Below, in pieces: positions 37,795 to 48,670 of a stretch of DNA of 64,000 nt. Location: contig NC_134028.1 in assembly GCF_964204645.1 (NCBI RefSeq), positions 27,130,153 to 27,194,152 on the forward strand. The letters run 5' to 3'. The position numbers were made by a program, and so were the translations under genes. This DNA comes from Tubulanus polymorphus (Eukaryota; Nemertea; Palaeonemertea; Tubulaniformes; Tubulanidae). Positions within the stretch are counted from its first letter, which is position 1, and every line of letters begins with the position of its first letter. The notes below the pieces were generated by a model that was not told the origin of the DNA, ran no database searches, and was given only the letters and a program-made list of their open reading frames with translations.

Positions 37795-39598
37795 TTAAAA
37801 ATTGCAGATCTGAAATAAGTGGCAGCATATCAATCTCCAGGTAGATGGCTGGTTCCTGTCCCTGTCAAATGGCAAATTGGTCCCGATCCCCACTTCGTCC
37901 TAGAATAGAGAAAACTTGCGTCAGCAAACATTACATTGAAAATGTTCGATTGAATTAACAGTCAAGTGGGAATTATTGTTTTCATGAAATATTTCGGAAA
38001 CTAGAATTTATCATTACCTTATAATTCTAGATAATTCAACACCATTATTTAATCTTTGGTCAATTTTCAAACTGTTCAATTGGACAAATTTCATGCTGCA
38101 AAAAATCATCATACTATGAAAAAGTAACGTATTTATAGCAGTCTGAAATTGGGGCTAAATTCTATTAGAAAATCAATCATTTTCAAACTTGTGTTGAGCA
38201 GAATTAAGCAGCATCAGCTGCAGCAGCATCAGCCCGCACTTCTTTCCGGAGAATCACACATAAAAATTCTGTACAGAATAATTAAATGTTAGAATATTAT
38301 GAAATTAGAGCACAGTGGAGTGATGAAAGACTCACCATTTCTAAACTCATATCAGATAAATTCAGTGCCATCTAGCAGGATTTCACTTCCAACAGTCATA
38401 ATGTCATGAAGTTAAGAGAACTGATGACTTTCTGAGAAAATAAATTCTTAAAACGATAGCAGCAGCTTCAGCAACTAGAGCTTCTTTACTCTTTGAAGGT
38501 GAATATTTTTATTTTCTCCAGTTCCAAAAAGTGTTGGGCGTATTGCATTCTGGAAAGAGAAAATTATGCCAGAAAATGGTTAATGAAATAGATAGAAACT
38601 GCAACTTGTTTGTGTTCGATTGACAGAAAACCTACCAGGTTAATGAGTAGTTAATCACAATGTGTCGAGTATATGCAGATTTCTGAGAGGTTTGATGGTA
38701 GCTTTAGACTACATCCTCTAGTAAAACGTTGATACCTGCCAACATTGACCGATCAAAACATCATTTTCTGGACTTGATTTGAAGATCACCACAAATTACT
38801 GCAATAAATCGATATAAAACTCACCGCTTCTGACTTGTTTGATTTGTGGAGCGCAATGTTAACTGCAAGTTCAGCTTTATTTTGGACCCTAGAATACAAA
38901 AGTTGTATAATTTTGATGATTCAAACTTTGACCAGAATAGAAGTGATTGAAAATTCGCCTTCACTGATTAATGTAGCTTCTAATCAGGAAATGAGTTTAT
39001 AAATGTACAGTCAAACAGAGACTAGAATCTGTAGAGATATTTACCGGTACTGTATTTGTTTTGAGGACTTAAAGCGATGTCCATCTTAAACAAATGTGAA
39101 GTGAATTCCCAATGTTTACTGTTCACAGATTCTATCAAGGGTTCCAGTTATTTCAGCTCCTAAATACAAATTTTAGAAATTTTCAGTGAAGCTGTTATGA
39201 AATAAGAGCAGTTTCACACCAAATTAAACTAAGCCGTGATCTTTGAGCGGTTGAATGCTGGAAACATGAACAGATCGAATAATTTATATAGAACAGTTCT
39301 CTAAAAATAATGAATTTCCAAACAGGTTTTACCGGCTGCTGCTGCTGCCGCTGCTGGTGGCGCTGTTGCTGCATGGTGCTGGCACTGCAGGTACTGCTAG
39401 TGCTGCTGTTACTGCTGCTGCTGCTGCGGTGTGTATCTCATCCTGTAACTGAGAGTAAAACAGTAATTTTTAGTTCAAAAATAATTCAAAATATCAACAG
39501 AGACTGTGAAGCATTCTGTGGAGAAATTCATTAACAGTTTTGTACTTACCTTTAAATGAGCCTGTTTAAATAGTAAATTCTATTGCATTCATTTCATT
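37795..39598 (-). other. candidate spliced transcription unit, unit 1
   Basis: A series of exon-like blocks with good minus-strand splice sites: 39598-39550 (TTTTCAG to GTAAGT, stops in all frames, so UTR-like), 39442-39333 (GCA/CAG repeats), 39159-39120, 39084-39045, 38887-38824, 38550 onward, 38371-38336 and 37899-37795. Several join in phase, for example ICEQ with VQNKAELAVNIALHKSNKSE, or MALNLSDMSLEM with DEVGIGTNLPFDRDRN. AATAAA lies further 3' near 37,040. No domain is recognised, competing frames exist, and copies differ by frame-breaking changes, so a long non-coding RNA is as likely as a small-protein gene. Confidence 0.35.
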
Positions 39599-39885
39599 CT
39601 GAAAAGAAAAAGAAACAATAATCAGTGACAATAGAGCAGAATGTAACATCTCAAATTATCAATCAATCAGACAGAAACAGTACAGGATTTCTGTGGATTA
39701 AACTGCTGTACTTATTTCATACTGATTGTACAGTTACAGATACATGTAACATTGTGTACAGATACAGAGTACAGATCACTGCATTACTTCATCCTGTGAT
39801 TGAACAGTGATTTAATGTTCTCTCATCTTCATTAGATTCCCATCCGTCGAACTAAAACATCAGAACATTTCAACTCATCTAACCT

Positions 39886-40195
39886 CCCGACCCAACCCTC
39901 CCAGGCCCCATCCCTCCCGCCCTCCTTCCCTCCCATACCCCTTCAATCCCACCTCCCGACCCCTTCCCTCCCACCATCCCTCGCCCCTTCCCTCCCGCCC
40001 TCCCGGACCCCTTCCCTCCCGCCCTCCCAAACCCCTTCCCTCCCGCCCTCCCCGACCCCTTCCCTCCCACCCTCCCATACCCCTTCCCTCCCGGACCCCT
40101 TCCCTCCCGCCCTCCTGGACCCCTCCCTCAATGCCCTCCCACCTGGCCCTCCCTCAATGCCCTCCCACCTAGCCCTCCCTCAATGCCTCCTCAAC
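39886..40195. repeat. C-rich minisatellite (G-quadruplex-prone), unit 1
   Basis: Irregular 19-24-bp units of the form CCCCTTCCCTCCCGCCCTCC. The minus strand is a long run of GGGAGGG and GGGCGGG tracts, so its long open frames (Gly/Arg/Glu) are artefacts of composition. Equivalents are at 50,745-51,020 and 61,090-61,390. Confidence 0.92.
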
Positions 40196-41413
40196 TCTCT
40201 TGTCTCCTCTTCACACACCACACATCTGTACAATAACTACAAAACGATTTGCCATTTTTCACGATCATATCAATTTCATTTATAAATCAAAATCCTTAAT
40301 CAATTGCATCATTGATGGGACTCACAGATACTTTCACTACACATTTTGGAGGCATTCAGATGACCTCAAATGATCATATGCCTGGGTTGGTCTTGAAAAT
40401 CACATGGCTTCATTTTTACAGATGATTTCTTTATCAATTTCATCAAATTATTCCTATTATTTCTACTCCCTCTAATAAGTATTCACAATATATCTCAGTT
40501 TCACGACAAGTTGCAGCAGTCGTCTGTAAACAGATTTCATTTCATCAATGATGCGAGTTTGAGTTGTAGAGGTTTCATCTACAAAACATCAAACCAAACC
40601 CGAGGAACTTAATGTTGTAAGGGAGGGGGACGTATATGGAGGGTTCACCCGAACAAAGGAAATAAGCCCGAACCAAACCTTCACACTCACAAAATGTCGC
40701 GAGAAAGGCAAACACAAACCAAGGACAAGAATGATGGATGAGATCAAAACAATTAATGCTATTGATGTTGCTTCACCAATTCAACATGACGTCACTCAAT
40801 GAAACCATTGTGGACTATTTCAATACTCTCTACTAGAGGTTTCATATAAGCAAGTAGTTTATGGAATCCTATTCATAAAAGTTATTAATCAATGTTTTTA
40901 AACTGCTGATGCAAAATATATAGGTCATTAAATAATCTGTTTGATTGTCTTTTCAAGTTAACACTTAAACCCAGTGGAACGAACTCCAGCCATTTTTCCT
41001 TCATTTGCCATTTTTCGTTTTTACTCTTTTCTCTGACTTTTAGCACTTGAGTCGAGGTAGGAATAGACCCCTGCCCGCCCTCTAAGCGTGCAGGACACTA
41101 AACCTTCGAATTGCTCTCGGACCCCACTCTTTATATCAGCATTTCATGCTGTTTTATTTTATTCACGCATTCGCTTTACATTTTTTCATATGGCTTTTCC
41201 TTATTTGTCGTCTCACTAAAATTCTCATCCATTCCGACTGGGATCAAGTTTAATCTTTTAGAGACAAACAGCAAAAGGTTGTGTTAGTTGCACCAGCAGC
41301 AACACTGATACAGATGAATCTTTCATTAACTACGTCATTTGTTCCATTCTCAAATATTGAGTCATGAAGGCAACAGAAATAACTTTAAAAAAATGTTAAA
41401 TCTTTCATTTATG

Positions 41414-41590
41414 GCCTTGGTTTAGTGACCTAAGCGTCAAAGTTTGGTTCATAGCCCAGGTTTGGTGACCAAAGAGTCAAAGTTTGGTTCATAGCCCAGG
41501 TTTGGTGACCAAAGAGTCAAAAGTTTGGTTCATAGCCCTGTTTTGGTGACCAAAGTGTCAAAGTTTGGTCTATGGTTCTGATTTGGTGAC
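41414..41590. repeat. 39-bp minisatellite, unit 1 (about 4 copies)
   Basis: Units run AGTTTGGTTCATAGCCCAGG, then TTTGGTGACCAAAGAGTCA. Units 2 (52,243-52,499) and 3 (62,710-62,972) of the array have about six copies, with two extra GTGACCAAAGAGTTAAAG-type repeats. Confidence 0.9.
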
Positions 41591-42193
41591 CACGGAGGGT
41601 AAATATAGCTCATGAGCGTTGCATATGTTGAATAGGGGAATTGGACTAAACACTCATCACTAGAATAAAGTGAAGAATTATGTTCACACTGAATGGGCTC
41701 AAAATCTTGTACTAATTGATAAAATCTGAAATAATTCTGACTAATTTTAGTCTATCGGAAAATGATGCATTGATCGAAGTCTAAAAGTTATAAACTGACA
41801 AATTGATCGAGCACTGATGATATTTTAAATAACAGCGGAGGATGAAATAACTTTCATAAACTGATATGATCGTGAAAAATGGCAAAATACACTAGATACA
41901 CCTCCCCCACGCTTTATCAGAGTCTCATTGTAGTAGGAAGATTGCCGTAGCCTAACTGTAAAAACTACAACTACATCTGGTTGAATATCATTTGTTTTTA
42001 TGGCTTTTTAAATTCAGTAAAATATTTCCTAATATAAGTATAATTAGTTCGCAGCCCCTTAAATTCTGTCTAGGATAGAATTATAAGTCACAGGTAGAAA
42101 TAGAATATTATCCTATTCTAAAATGAATATAACAATAGAACAATAGTCTACCCTCCGTGTCAATCTTTGTCCCACCTAAAAATTGTACAGTTT

Positions 42194-42813
42194 ATTTCAG
42201 AAAATGTGTCCCATCTTTTTGAAAAGGATAACTAATTATTAAGGATATCTATGAATAGTGATATACTGTGCCATGAAGGCAAATGAAGAAGTGTGTCAAT
42301 AAAAGTGATTACAAAACATATCACTTATTCTAATGAGTTCTATACTCTTCTTCCAAAAATGAAGAGTAGGTCTCTGTCTAAGAATCTGCAGAAAAAAGAG
42401 GAGGCAGCAATGAATGTGACTGCATCTCGACTCTCGTCAACAATTCTAAGTCGTCCTATACAGTTCTTCATTTTAGAACCAGTATTTACAGCCGTTTCTA
42501 AAATAGCACAGAAGAAAATACATCTTTCAGCTGGAAATGTATCAGTAAACCCCAAATTCAGAAATCTGGGGGCAATTATCTCATAACGATTGAGAGAAGT
42601 GACAGTGAAATAACGTGCGCACTCACCGGGGATCAAACCCGGGTCTCATAGAAATAACAACCAGTAAAATAGAACGAGTCCAATTGGCCGATGCTTATAC
42701 AGCTTACTGTAACATGACAAGTTGCAGTCACACATGTTGCGGCCACATGACGTGTTTCATAATGATTAATCCTTTCTTAGAATAATAAAAAGATGGGACA
42801 CATTTTCTGAAAT
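42194..42813. mobile_element. 620-bp MITE with 27-bp perfect terminal repeats, unit 1
   Basis: Ends ATTTCAGAAAATGTGTCCC and its exact reverse complement, GGGACACATTTTCTGAAAT, extend to 27 bp of identity. Near its right part, minus-strand ACCCGGGTTTGATCCCCGG is a perfect T-arm-like stem-loop, suggesting tRNA-derived sequence captured inside. Copies are at 53,095-53,716 and from 63,569 to the window end. Confidence 0.78.
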
Positions 42814-42889
42814 ATCCTGAATTTCGAGACTAAAACTACGACTAAACCACCTGTACCTGTACCAAAACCCTCACCCTATATCCCTCCCT

Positions 42890-43035
42890 CCAAAGTCCTA
42901 CCACCACCCCTACATCCCTCCCACCCTCCCTCACCCCTTCCCTCCCGGACCCTTTCCCTCCCGCCCTCCCTCACCCCTTCCCTCCCGCCCTCCCTCACCC
43001 CATACCTCCCCCAAACCTACCCGCCCTCCCTTAAC
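42890..43035. repeat. second C-rich tract, unit 1
   Basis: CCCTCCCTCACCCCTTCCCT units with the same strand bias as the first tract; the unit 2 equivalent is at about 53,810-53,965 with one more repeat. Confidence 0.88.
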
Positions 43036-43990
43036 CCTGTGGTTAGGTGAGATGAATGTTCTGATGTTTTAGTTAGACGGATGGGAATCTAATGAAGATG
43101 AGAGAACATTAAATCACTGTTCAATCACAGGATGAAGTAATGCAGTGATCTGTATCTCAGTATCTGTACACAATGTTACATGTATCTGTAACTGTACAAT
43201 CAGTATGAAATAAGTACAGCAGTTTAATCTATAGAAATTCTAACTCTTAAGATACACATGATCTGATTGTCACGAAGGAACATGATTGATAACAGTTGTA
43301 TTATTGACATCAGGAACCAGTTTCATATTGATTAGAAATAACATTTGAGTTGACCACAATTTAGAAAACCTGTAAACCCGCACAGAAATAACAATCCCAA
43401 TCATGAACTGATTATAGTCAAATATTCACCAAAAGAAATTTGAAATGATTGAATAAATGCAACAGGTTTCTGAGATTTCATTTCAAAACATGGTTTATAA
43501 CAAACAATATAAAATTGGTCCCTAAAAATCAATTCAACAACCGATAAATAAAGATTAATGTTACTTATCTTGAATTTCCACATAGGCTATAGTGATTCCT
43601 GATGTCATGCTGAATCCAAGAGTGATTCCCGATGTCCGGCGCGAAACCAAAAAAGTCTGATTGTGAAACACTGATTCCTTGTTGTCATGTGCTGAATCTA
43701 AGAGTGATTCTTGTTTTCCTGTGCTGAATCAAAATTCCTGTTGAACATGTTGAAGTGATACCTATAATAGACAAATCTAAGATTGTTTTCTTTCCTCAGC
43801 AATAACTGCAGAAATATCAAATCTAAAATTCAAACTTACAAATTAGATTGTTCACTCCAATCTGCAGTTCATTTATTCACGGGGTTTTTCTATCCACAGT
43901 TTAGGTTTTGCATCTAGAGTTGAACATGAAATATAAACAAAAAGGTAATGAAAAAATGAACAGTTTAAATATTATCTGTTTCTGAAACCA

Positions 43991-43993
43991 ATG

Positions 43994-44023
<30 letters not shown>
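43991..44023. repeat. ATC microsatellite
   Basis: A run of ATC triplets; unit 2 (about 54,921-54,959) has two more. The poly-Ile start of the overlapping open frame is produced by this repeat. Confidence 0.95.
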
Positions 44024-44024
<1 letters not shown>

Positions 44025-44060
44025 ATATCACAGTCGAATGGAGGCAAGTAGAGGCATCAA

Positions 44061-44353
44061 TCCTCCCGCGGCAGGAACTCAAACCTCATGGCATCCAGAT
44101 TGCCACGGTACGAAACCCTGCCACACTAGACCGAGTGCGCAGCAGCTACACGCGCAGCTTAGATGATGTCATTAATAGCCAATCAGATATTACGTTTCAT
44201 TTTAGCCCAGGTTTTGCCATTTATAGTTCTTCAAGTTTTCGTGCGGCAAAGCTGCGCATGTACCTGCGCACCCGGTCTAGTGTGGCAGGGGTTCGTGCTG
44301 TGGCTGAGTGTAGCGAGCGATGTCATCAGGTTGGAATCCCTCCCATGGGAGGA
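44061..44353. mobile_element. 293-bp MITE with long inverted repeats, unit 1
   Basis: Inverted arms of about 110 bp, best conserved at CCTGCCACACTAGACCG and GTGCGCAG. The plus-strand open frame of 156 codons here simply crosses the hairpin. Unit 2 copy at about 54,997-55,289; a solo end is at 28,729-28,778. Confidence 0.8.
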
Positions 44354-45620
44354 TGTTGGTTGGTGTCCGACACGTTTGGACTGTGTGTGGTGGTGATTAG
44401 GCCTAATATCGGTTTAGCGACGGATGAAATAAACTTACACTGTTTTCACTATTTGATGTAATCAGTCGATGGAATCATTTTAGAACAAATTCATCACAAA
44501 ACAGCGAGGTGAAGCCCATCGTGGTCTAGATATATCGGGATGGAATGACGTCGATATGCTCGACTGAGCGCCACCAGTCCACAAGTGCACCGTTTGTAGG
44601 ATGTACCTCTGAAATAATTTGATTTCCCACAATATCTGAGATGGAATATTTTTCGCCATTTAAACCAATGTTACAAACACTTACCAAATATTGAAATACT
44701 GATTTCAGGGGCCGGGAAGGAGGGTGGCAATGTTTAGGTGAGGTTTTTGCTAAATTTCGTGTTATGGTAAAGCACGCCATTTTGATATTGCGTCATAGTG
44801 TACCTCAGATTGGGATTCCCGCCGCTAGACTGGTCACCGCCACCTGCATTCGCAAGTAGAAATGGCAACCAGTCTATTGCAGGTCTCGGCTTCTTTTCGA
44901 TTATATTGGATTTTTATATTCTACGCATCAAAGAATTTATTCTAATGAAACCCACGCTCTTGGATCAAAGGCCCGTGGATTACTACTTTAGTTCACAGAA
45001 ATTCCGCTATCGTTATTCATAGGGGCAGCACTGAACGGTTGTTATCTGATGCAGTCTTGCTATTTTACTGTGGCATGTGAGGAATACAGATTTTTCTTAA
45101 GTCAAATTTCATTCATCACTCAACACTAGTTTGTTAGAAATTAATAACTCTACCAACATTAGAGCTTTATATAAGGAGAGTAAATGGTATGATAGAATTT
45201 CCCTAATTCCGATCATTGGGACCAACAAAATTCATCCGTTTTACGGCAAATCCGGATTAAAAGTCATTTTCGTGTATATTAATGATTAAATTGACTGTAA
45301 ATATTATCCGGAGTAGACCAAAATTCGGATTAAGCCGATGCGGATTAAACGATTTAGTTTGACTGTATTAGCCGATAGAATCAGTCTTGGAATACAGAAA
45401 GACGTTCACGATTGAGTTATGTACAAATACCGATATGAGAAAAGCTTAGATTCACCTCCTTAGCCATCACCCATGGAAATGGCCCCAGGGCACTAAAAAG
45501 GCAATTACCAAGAAACAAACACTGACGCGAGTGTTGGCCTGTTTGATAAACGCAGTAACCCTAGTGTTGGCCTTGTACCACACTGACCACACGTATTCAC
45601 AAACTTAGTCAGCCACCAGA

Positions 45621-45858
45621 ACTCAGCGGTCTAGTGGTTGGCGTGCTCGGCTGGCATGCTGGAGTTCGCAGGTTCGAGTCCTGCTAGGGTTAGGGTTACG
45701 GTCGATCTAGGGTTAGGGTTAGTGCCTCAGGTTGGGGCTAATTTTTGGCCCAGCGAGGTATTTGTAGTACGATGATCGTCTGTTTGACTCGGGTTATTTT
45801 TTGGTCAATAGATTCTATACTAACTTATATATTTTGAACACAAATATTCGCTTTATCC
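45621..45858 (+). mobile_element. tRNA-derived SINE, unit 2 copy
   Basis: Same element carried by the tandem duplication; B-box and telomere-like motifs intact. Confidence 0.82.
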
Positions 45859-46034
45859 TTAGAAGCCACTTTATTTAAAAGATACTTCGCTCAATACAGT
45901 AGTTTATTTCTGAATGAATGAAAGAGTTGGTGACATTATTCAATATATATATATATAAACCACAATATCTACTTTACGGTTGGTATGCAACAATTTCCAC
46001 TCTTTTCCATATAGGTGTCGCTTTGGATAAATGT

Positions 46035-46430
46035 CTATATCTCTTGACCCAATGGACCGATTACGATTAAACTTGATACACAGGAACTTTTATCAAGTAG
46101 CACTCGGGGTGGGTGAAATCGCTCTAGGTTGAAGTTACACTGTCCTAAAATGGCTCCAAACAACGTGAAATTGGTAGTTAGGCTTCTTCGAGTACGGGTA
46201 GAACACAGTTTGAAATCGTATCGTTGTAGGTTATCGTAAAGAAGATGAATCCGTAGGCACCTAATACGACGATTAACAGTACAAATATCGATATAGACAC
46301 GCGGTTTTAGTCGAGACATTGATCGCCGGGTTTAAACATTCCTGGATATGACCATGTTTCACAATTAAATTCATCTTCTAAATGAGGACGACCATCGATC
46401 ACGTGTCTAATCGCATCATAATGGGTACGG
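46035..46430 (-). pseudogene. degraded membrane-protein-like ORF, unit 2
   Basis: Copy of the unit 1 remnant with the same in-frame TAA and an additional 2-bp deletion (AGGCTTCTTCG against AGGCCTACTTCG). Confidence 0.35.
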
Positions 46431-47095
46431 GGTGTCCCGCGTTCGAACCAAGTAATTACTGATACTGGTTCAGAGTGGTATTGATACTGAATAGAGGATG
46501 TACAGGGGTATCCCGAGTTCGAACCCAGTAATTACTGATGATACTGATTCAGAGAGGTCCTGATGCTGATTAGATGATGTACAGGGGTGTACCCAGTAGT
46601 GGTCCAAGTTGTCCTGATGCTGGATGGAGGATGTACAGGGGTGTCCCGACTGTACGGTGCTGCCGCTATGCTCATCGTTAGCGGGATTTCCGTACACTTA
46701 CTGAAGTCAACTCTGGCAATCGTCGTGCTGTCCAGTTATACTCCGTTACCCTTGCTTGCCAGAGTTGACTTACGTTAGTGTATGAAAATCCCGCTACCGA
46801 TGAGCATAGAGGCAGCACCGTACGGTAAAATGTTGATATCTTAACCAAAGTAATTACTGATAACTGATTCAGAGTGGTCCTGGTCCTGAATATAGGATGT
46901 AGAGGGGCATCCCGGGTTCAAATCCGGTCTATTGATACTGATTCTGATTGGTCCTGATGCTGAATGGAGGATGTACAGGGGTATCCCGGGTTCGAACTCA
47001 GTAATTACTGATACTGATTCAGAGAGGTCCTGATGCTGATTAGAAAATGTACAGGGGTGTCCCGGGTTCGAACCCAGCACTATTCTAGGTTGTTG
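46420..47095. repeat. T-arm-like minisatellite, unit 2
   Basis: Equivalent of 35,700-36,360, with the same foldback insertion. Confidence 0.85.
46649..46826. mobile_element. 178-bp foldback MITE, unit 2
   Basis: Same element and position in unit 2; one terminal C is changed to T. Confidence 0.88.
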
Positions 47096-47414
47096 GGATC
47101 ATTCATTTATTACGTACGCATAAAATTTGAAATTTTCAACCCCCCTCCCCCTCTGTACGCAAAAGCGGACATTTTCTCATATACATTAAGCATTACAGTA
47201 CGCAATTGCACTGACCCCCTCCCCCTCCCCTAATGCGTACGTAATAAATGAATGACCCCGTTTCTCGAAAAATGATAAAATAACGCACACACGACTTACA
47301 GCAAAATTTATCTACATTTATTCCTCATTGTCATGTAATGCACCTGCCTTTTTAAGAATAGTAGTTGGACCATCGAATTGAAACCCTCGCATACCAAGGT
47401 GAAAAAGAATAAAT

Positions 47415-47575
47415 GAATCCCTCGAGTGGACACCAGGGGTCGCAGTTTCACAAAAAACGATGCATTTTTTAAATGAATTTGCGAAGAAATTTAATCTGGA
47501 TCAAATCTCACAAAAAGGACAAAACAGATGAAATCTGTTTTTTTTGTTAATCTTTGATGATAATTAATCCGTCGG
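47415..47575. other. unit 2-specific segment of about 160 bp
   Basis: Absent from the matching point of unit 1 (about 36,690). It starts near GAATCCCTCGAGTGGACACC and includes CAGTTTCACAAAAAACGATG. It could be an insertion in unit 2 or a deletion in unit 1; no clear inverted ends. Confidence 0.7.
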
Positions 47576-48670
47576 TAGGATTTGGTTTATGATGCGGGTT
47601 TCAATCAGATTTAGATGCCGCAGTTTCGCACACTGAATAGCGAGTGTCCAGTTTCACAGAGAAAGGATGAATCAATTTCAACTTGGATTTAATTTTTTCT
47701 TCAAAATAAAATGTTTGAACGCAATTGGTTCGTGAAACTGTACCCTAGGCTCAGTTTCTTCAAAAATATTCATTTATTGAGACGGTAAAGTCGAATTGAG
47801 TAAATTATTTCTATGAAACTGAACCCGTGGGATTAACGTGTGACGCACTGAGTGTGTGTGAAACTGCTGGCGTCTGTAATCACAACTACTAAAACAACAC
47901 AGAAAATTCATCTTTATTTCAAATAAAACAGAACAACAGTTCACACGAAATAATTATTATAGTCCCATAATAAAGAAAACCTGTCGATATTTCAACTTTA
48001 TGGTTTCATTGATTGAGTTACTTGTCAAAACATGTCCATATTACATCATTATACAATATGTGTATCATACAATTTTTTTTACAAAACCAGACCAATAAAA
48101 CTGGGTCGTGGGGTACAAACAATTACAAACTAATGCAACCAGTTATCGCTGCTTTACAGCTACATTTAATCTTCAATTTCAATTTTCACTAAAACTTTAA
48201 CACCCACTATATAGAAACTTAATAGAAGTAAAAGACACAACATTTTGGAGTCTCTGTAGAGACCATCATCAAGTCTGAAGAATAACTAACACAGGGAAAA
48301 ACAAGTTAATTAGGAAAGTAAAGCGAGTGTTCAGTGCTAAGGTCGAGAGGTTTTGTTATTTTGTTCGTATAGGTTGTTCTAGTTATTTCTTCATTATACT
48401 TTTATCATTTTGATTCTGATTCTTGATAAATGAATTATGCTTTTTAATTTGCATATAGCAGGGTTTAAATTATATATTCTATGCCCGAGTCAGGCTATTA
48501 TTCTATTAGCAAAAATGACACCACAGCTTTGAGAGATCAGGGGATCAGGGGATGACTCTATTGTTTTTATGGATATGTGATACACAGTCTATCAAACCAT
48601 CACAAACAGAACAACAGTAGGCTGCCCATGCCGGTCGGCACATATGAACAATATTCATTTGGCTTTAAAC

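Larger units (their letters stand above)
39686..43242. repeat. 200-bp inverted repeat bracketing 3.2 kb, unit 1
   Basis: The left arm 39,686-39,884 (GATTAAACTGCTGTACTTAT ... CAGAACATTTCAACTCATCT) is the reverse complement of 43,041-43,242 with few differences. C-rich tracts lie just inside each arm. Equivalent arms are in unit 2 (about 50,547-50,745 and 53,970-54,172). It could be the ends of a large non-autonomous transposon, but no coding core or target duplication was found. Confidence 0.75.
34341..45079. repeat. tandem segmental duplication, unit 1 (10.74 kb)
   Basis: The start AGGAATACAGATTTTTC is repeated at 45,080 and 56,008. Units align end to end with scattered substitutions and small indels, roughly a few per cent divergence or less by eye. 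Unit 1 differs from 2 and 3 in shared ways, for example four rather than six 39-bp repeats near 41.5 kb. Confidence 0.97.

Noticed and set aside
39875-40131. Gly/Arg/Glu-rich open frames on the minus strand (also near 50.7 and 61.1 kb)
   Set aside because: Produced by the C-rich minisatellite; several frames are open at once, and unit-to-unit indels break them.
42293-42636. Overlapping 97-98-codon frames on both strands
   Set aside because: They lie wholly within the 620-bp MITE; the plus-strand frame is broken in units 2 and 3 and the minus-strand frame is altered in unit 2.
43560-43760. CRISPR-like spaced repeats (GTGATTCCTGATGTC, GTGATTCCCGATGTC)
   Set aside because: Short, diverged minisatellite in animal DNA; spacing irregular and no associated genes.
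43991-44461. 156-158-codon plus-strand open frame beginning with poly-Ile
   Set aside because: It starts in an ATC microsatellite and crosses a 293-bp inverted-repeat element; no domain and no splice context.
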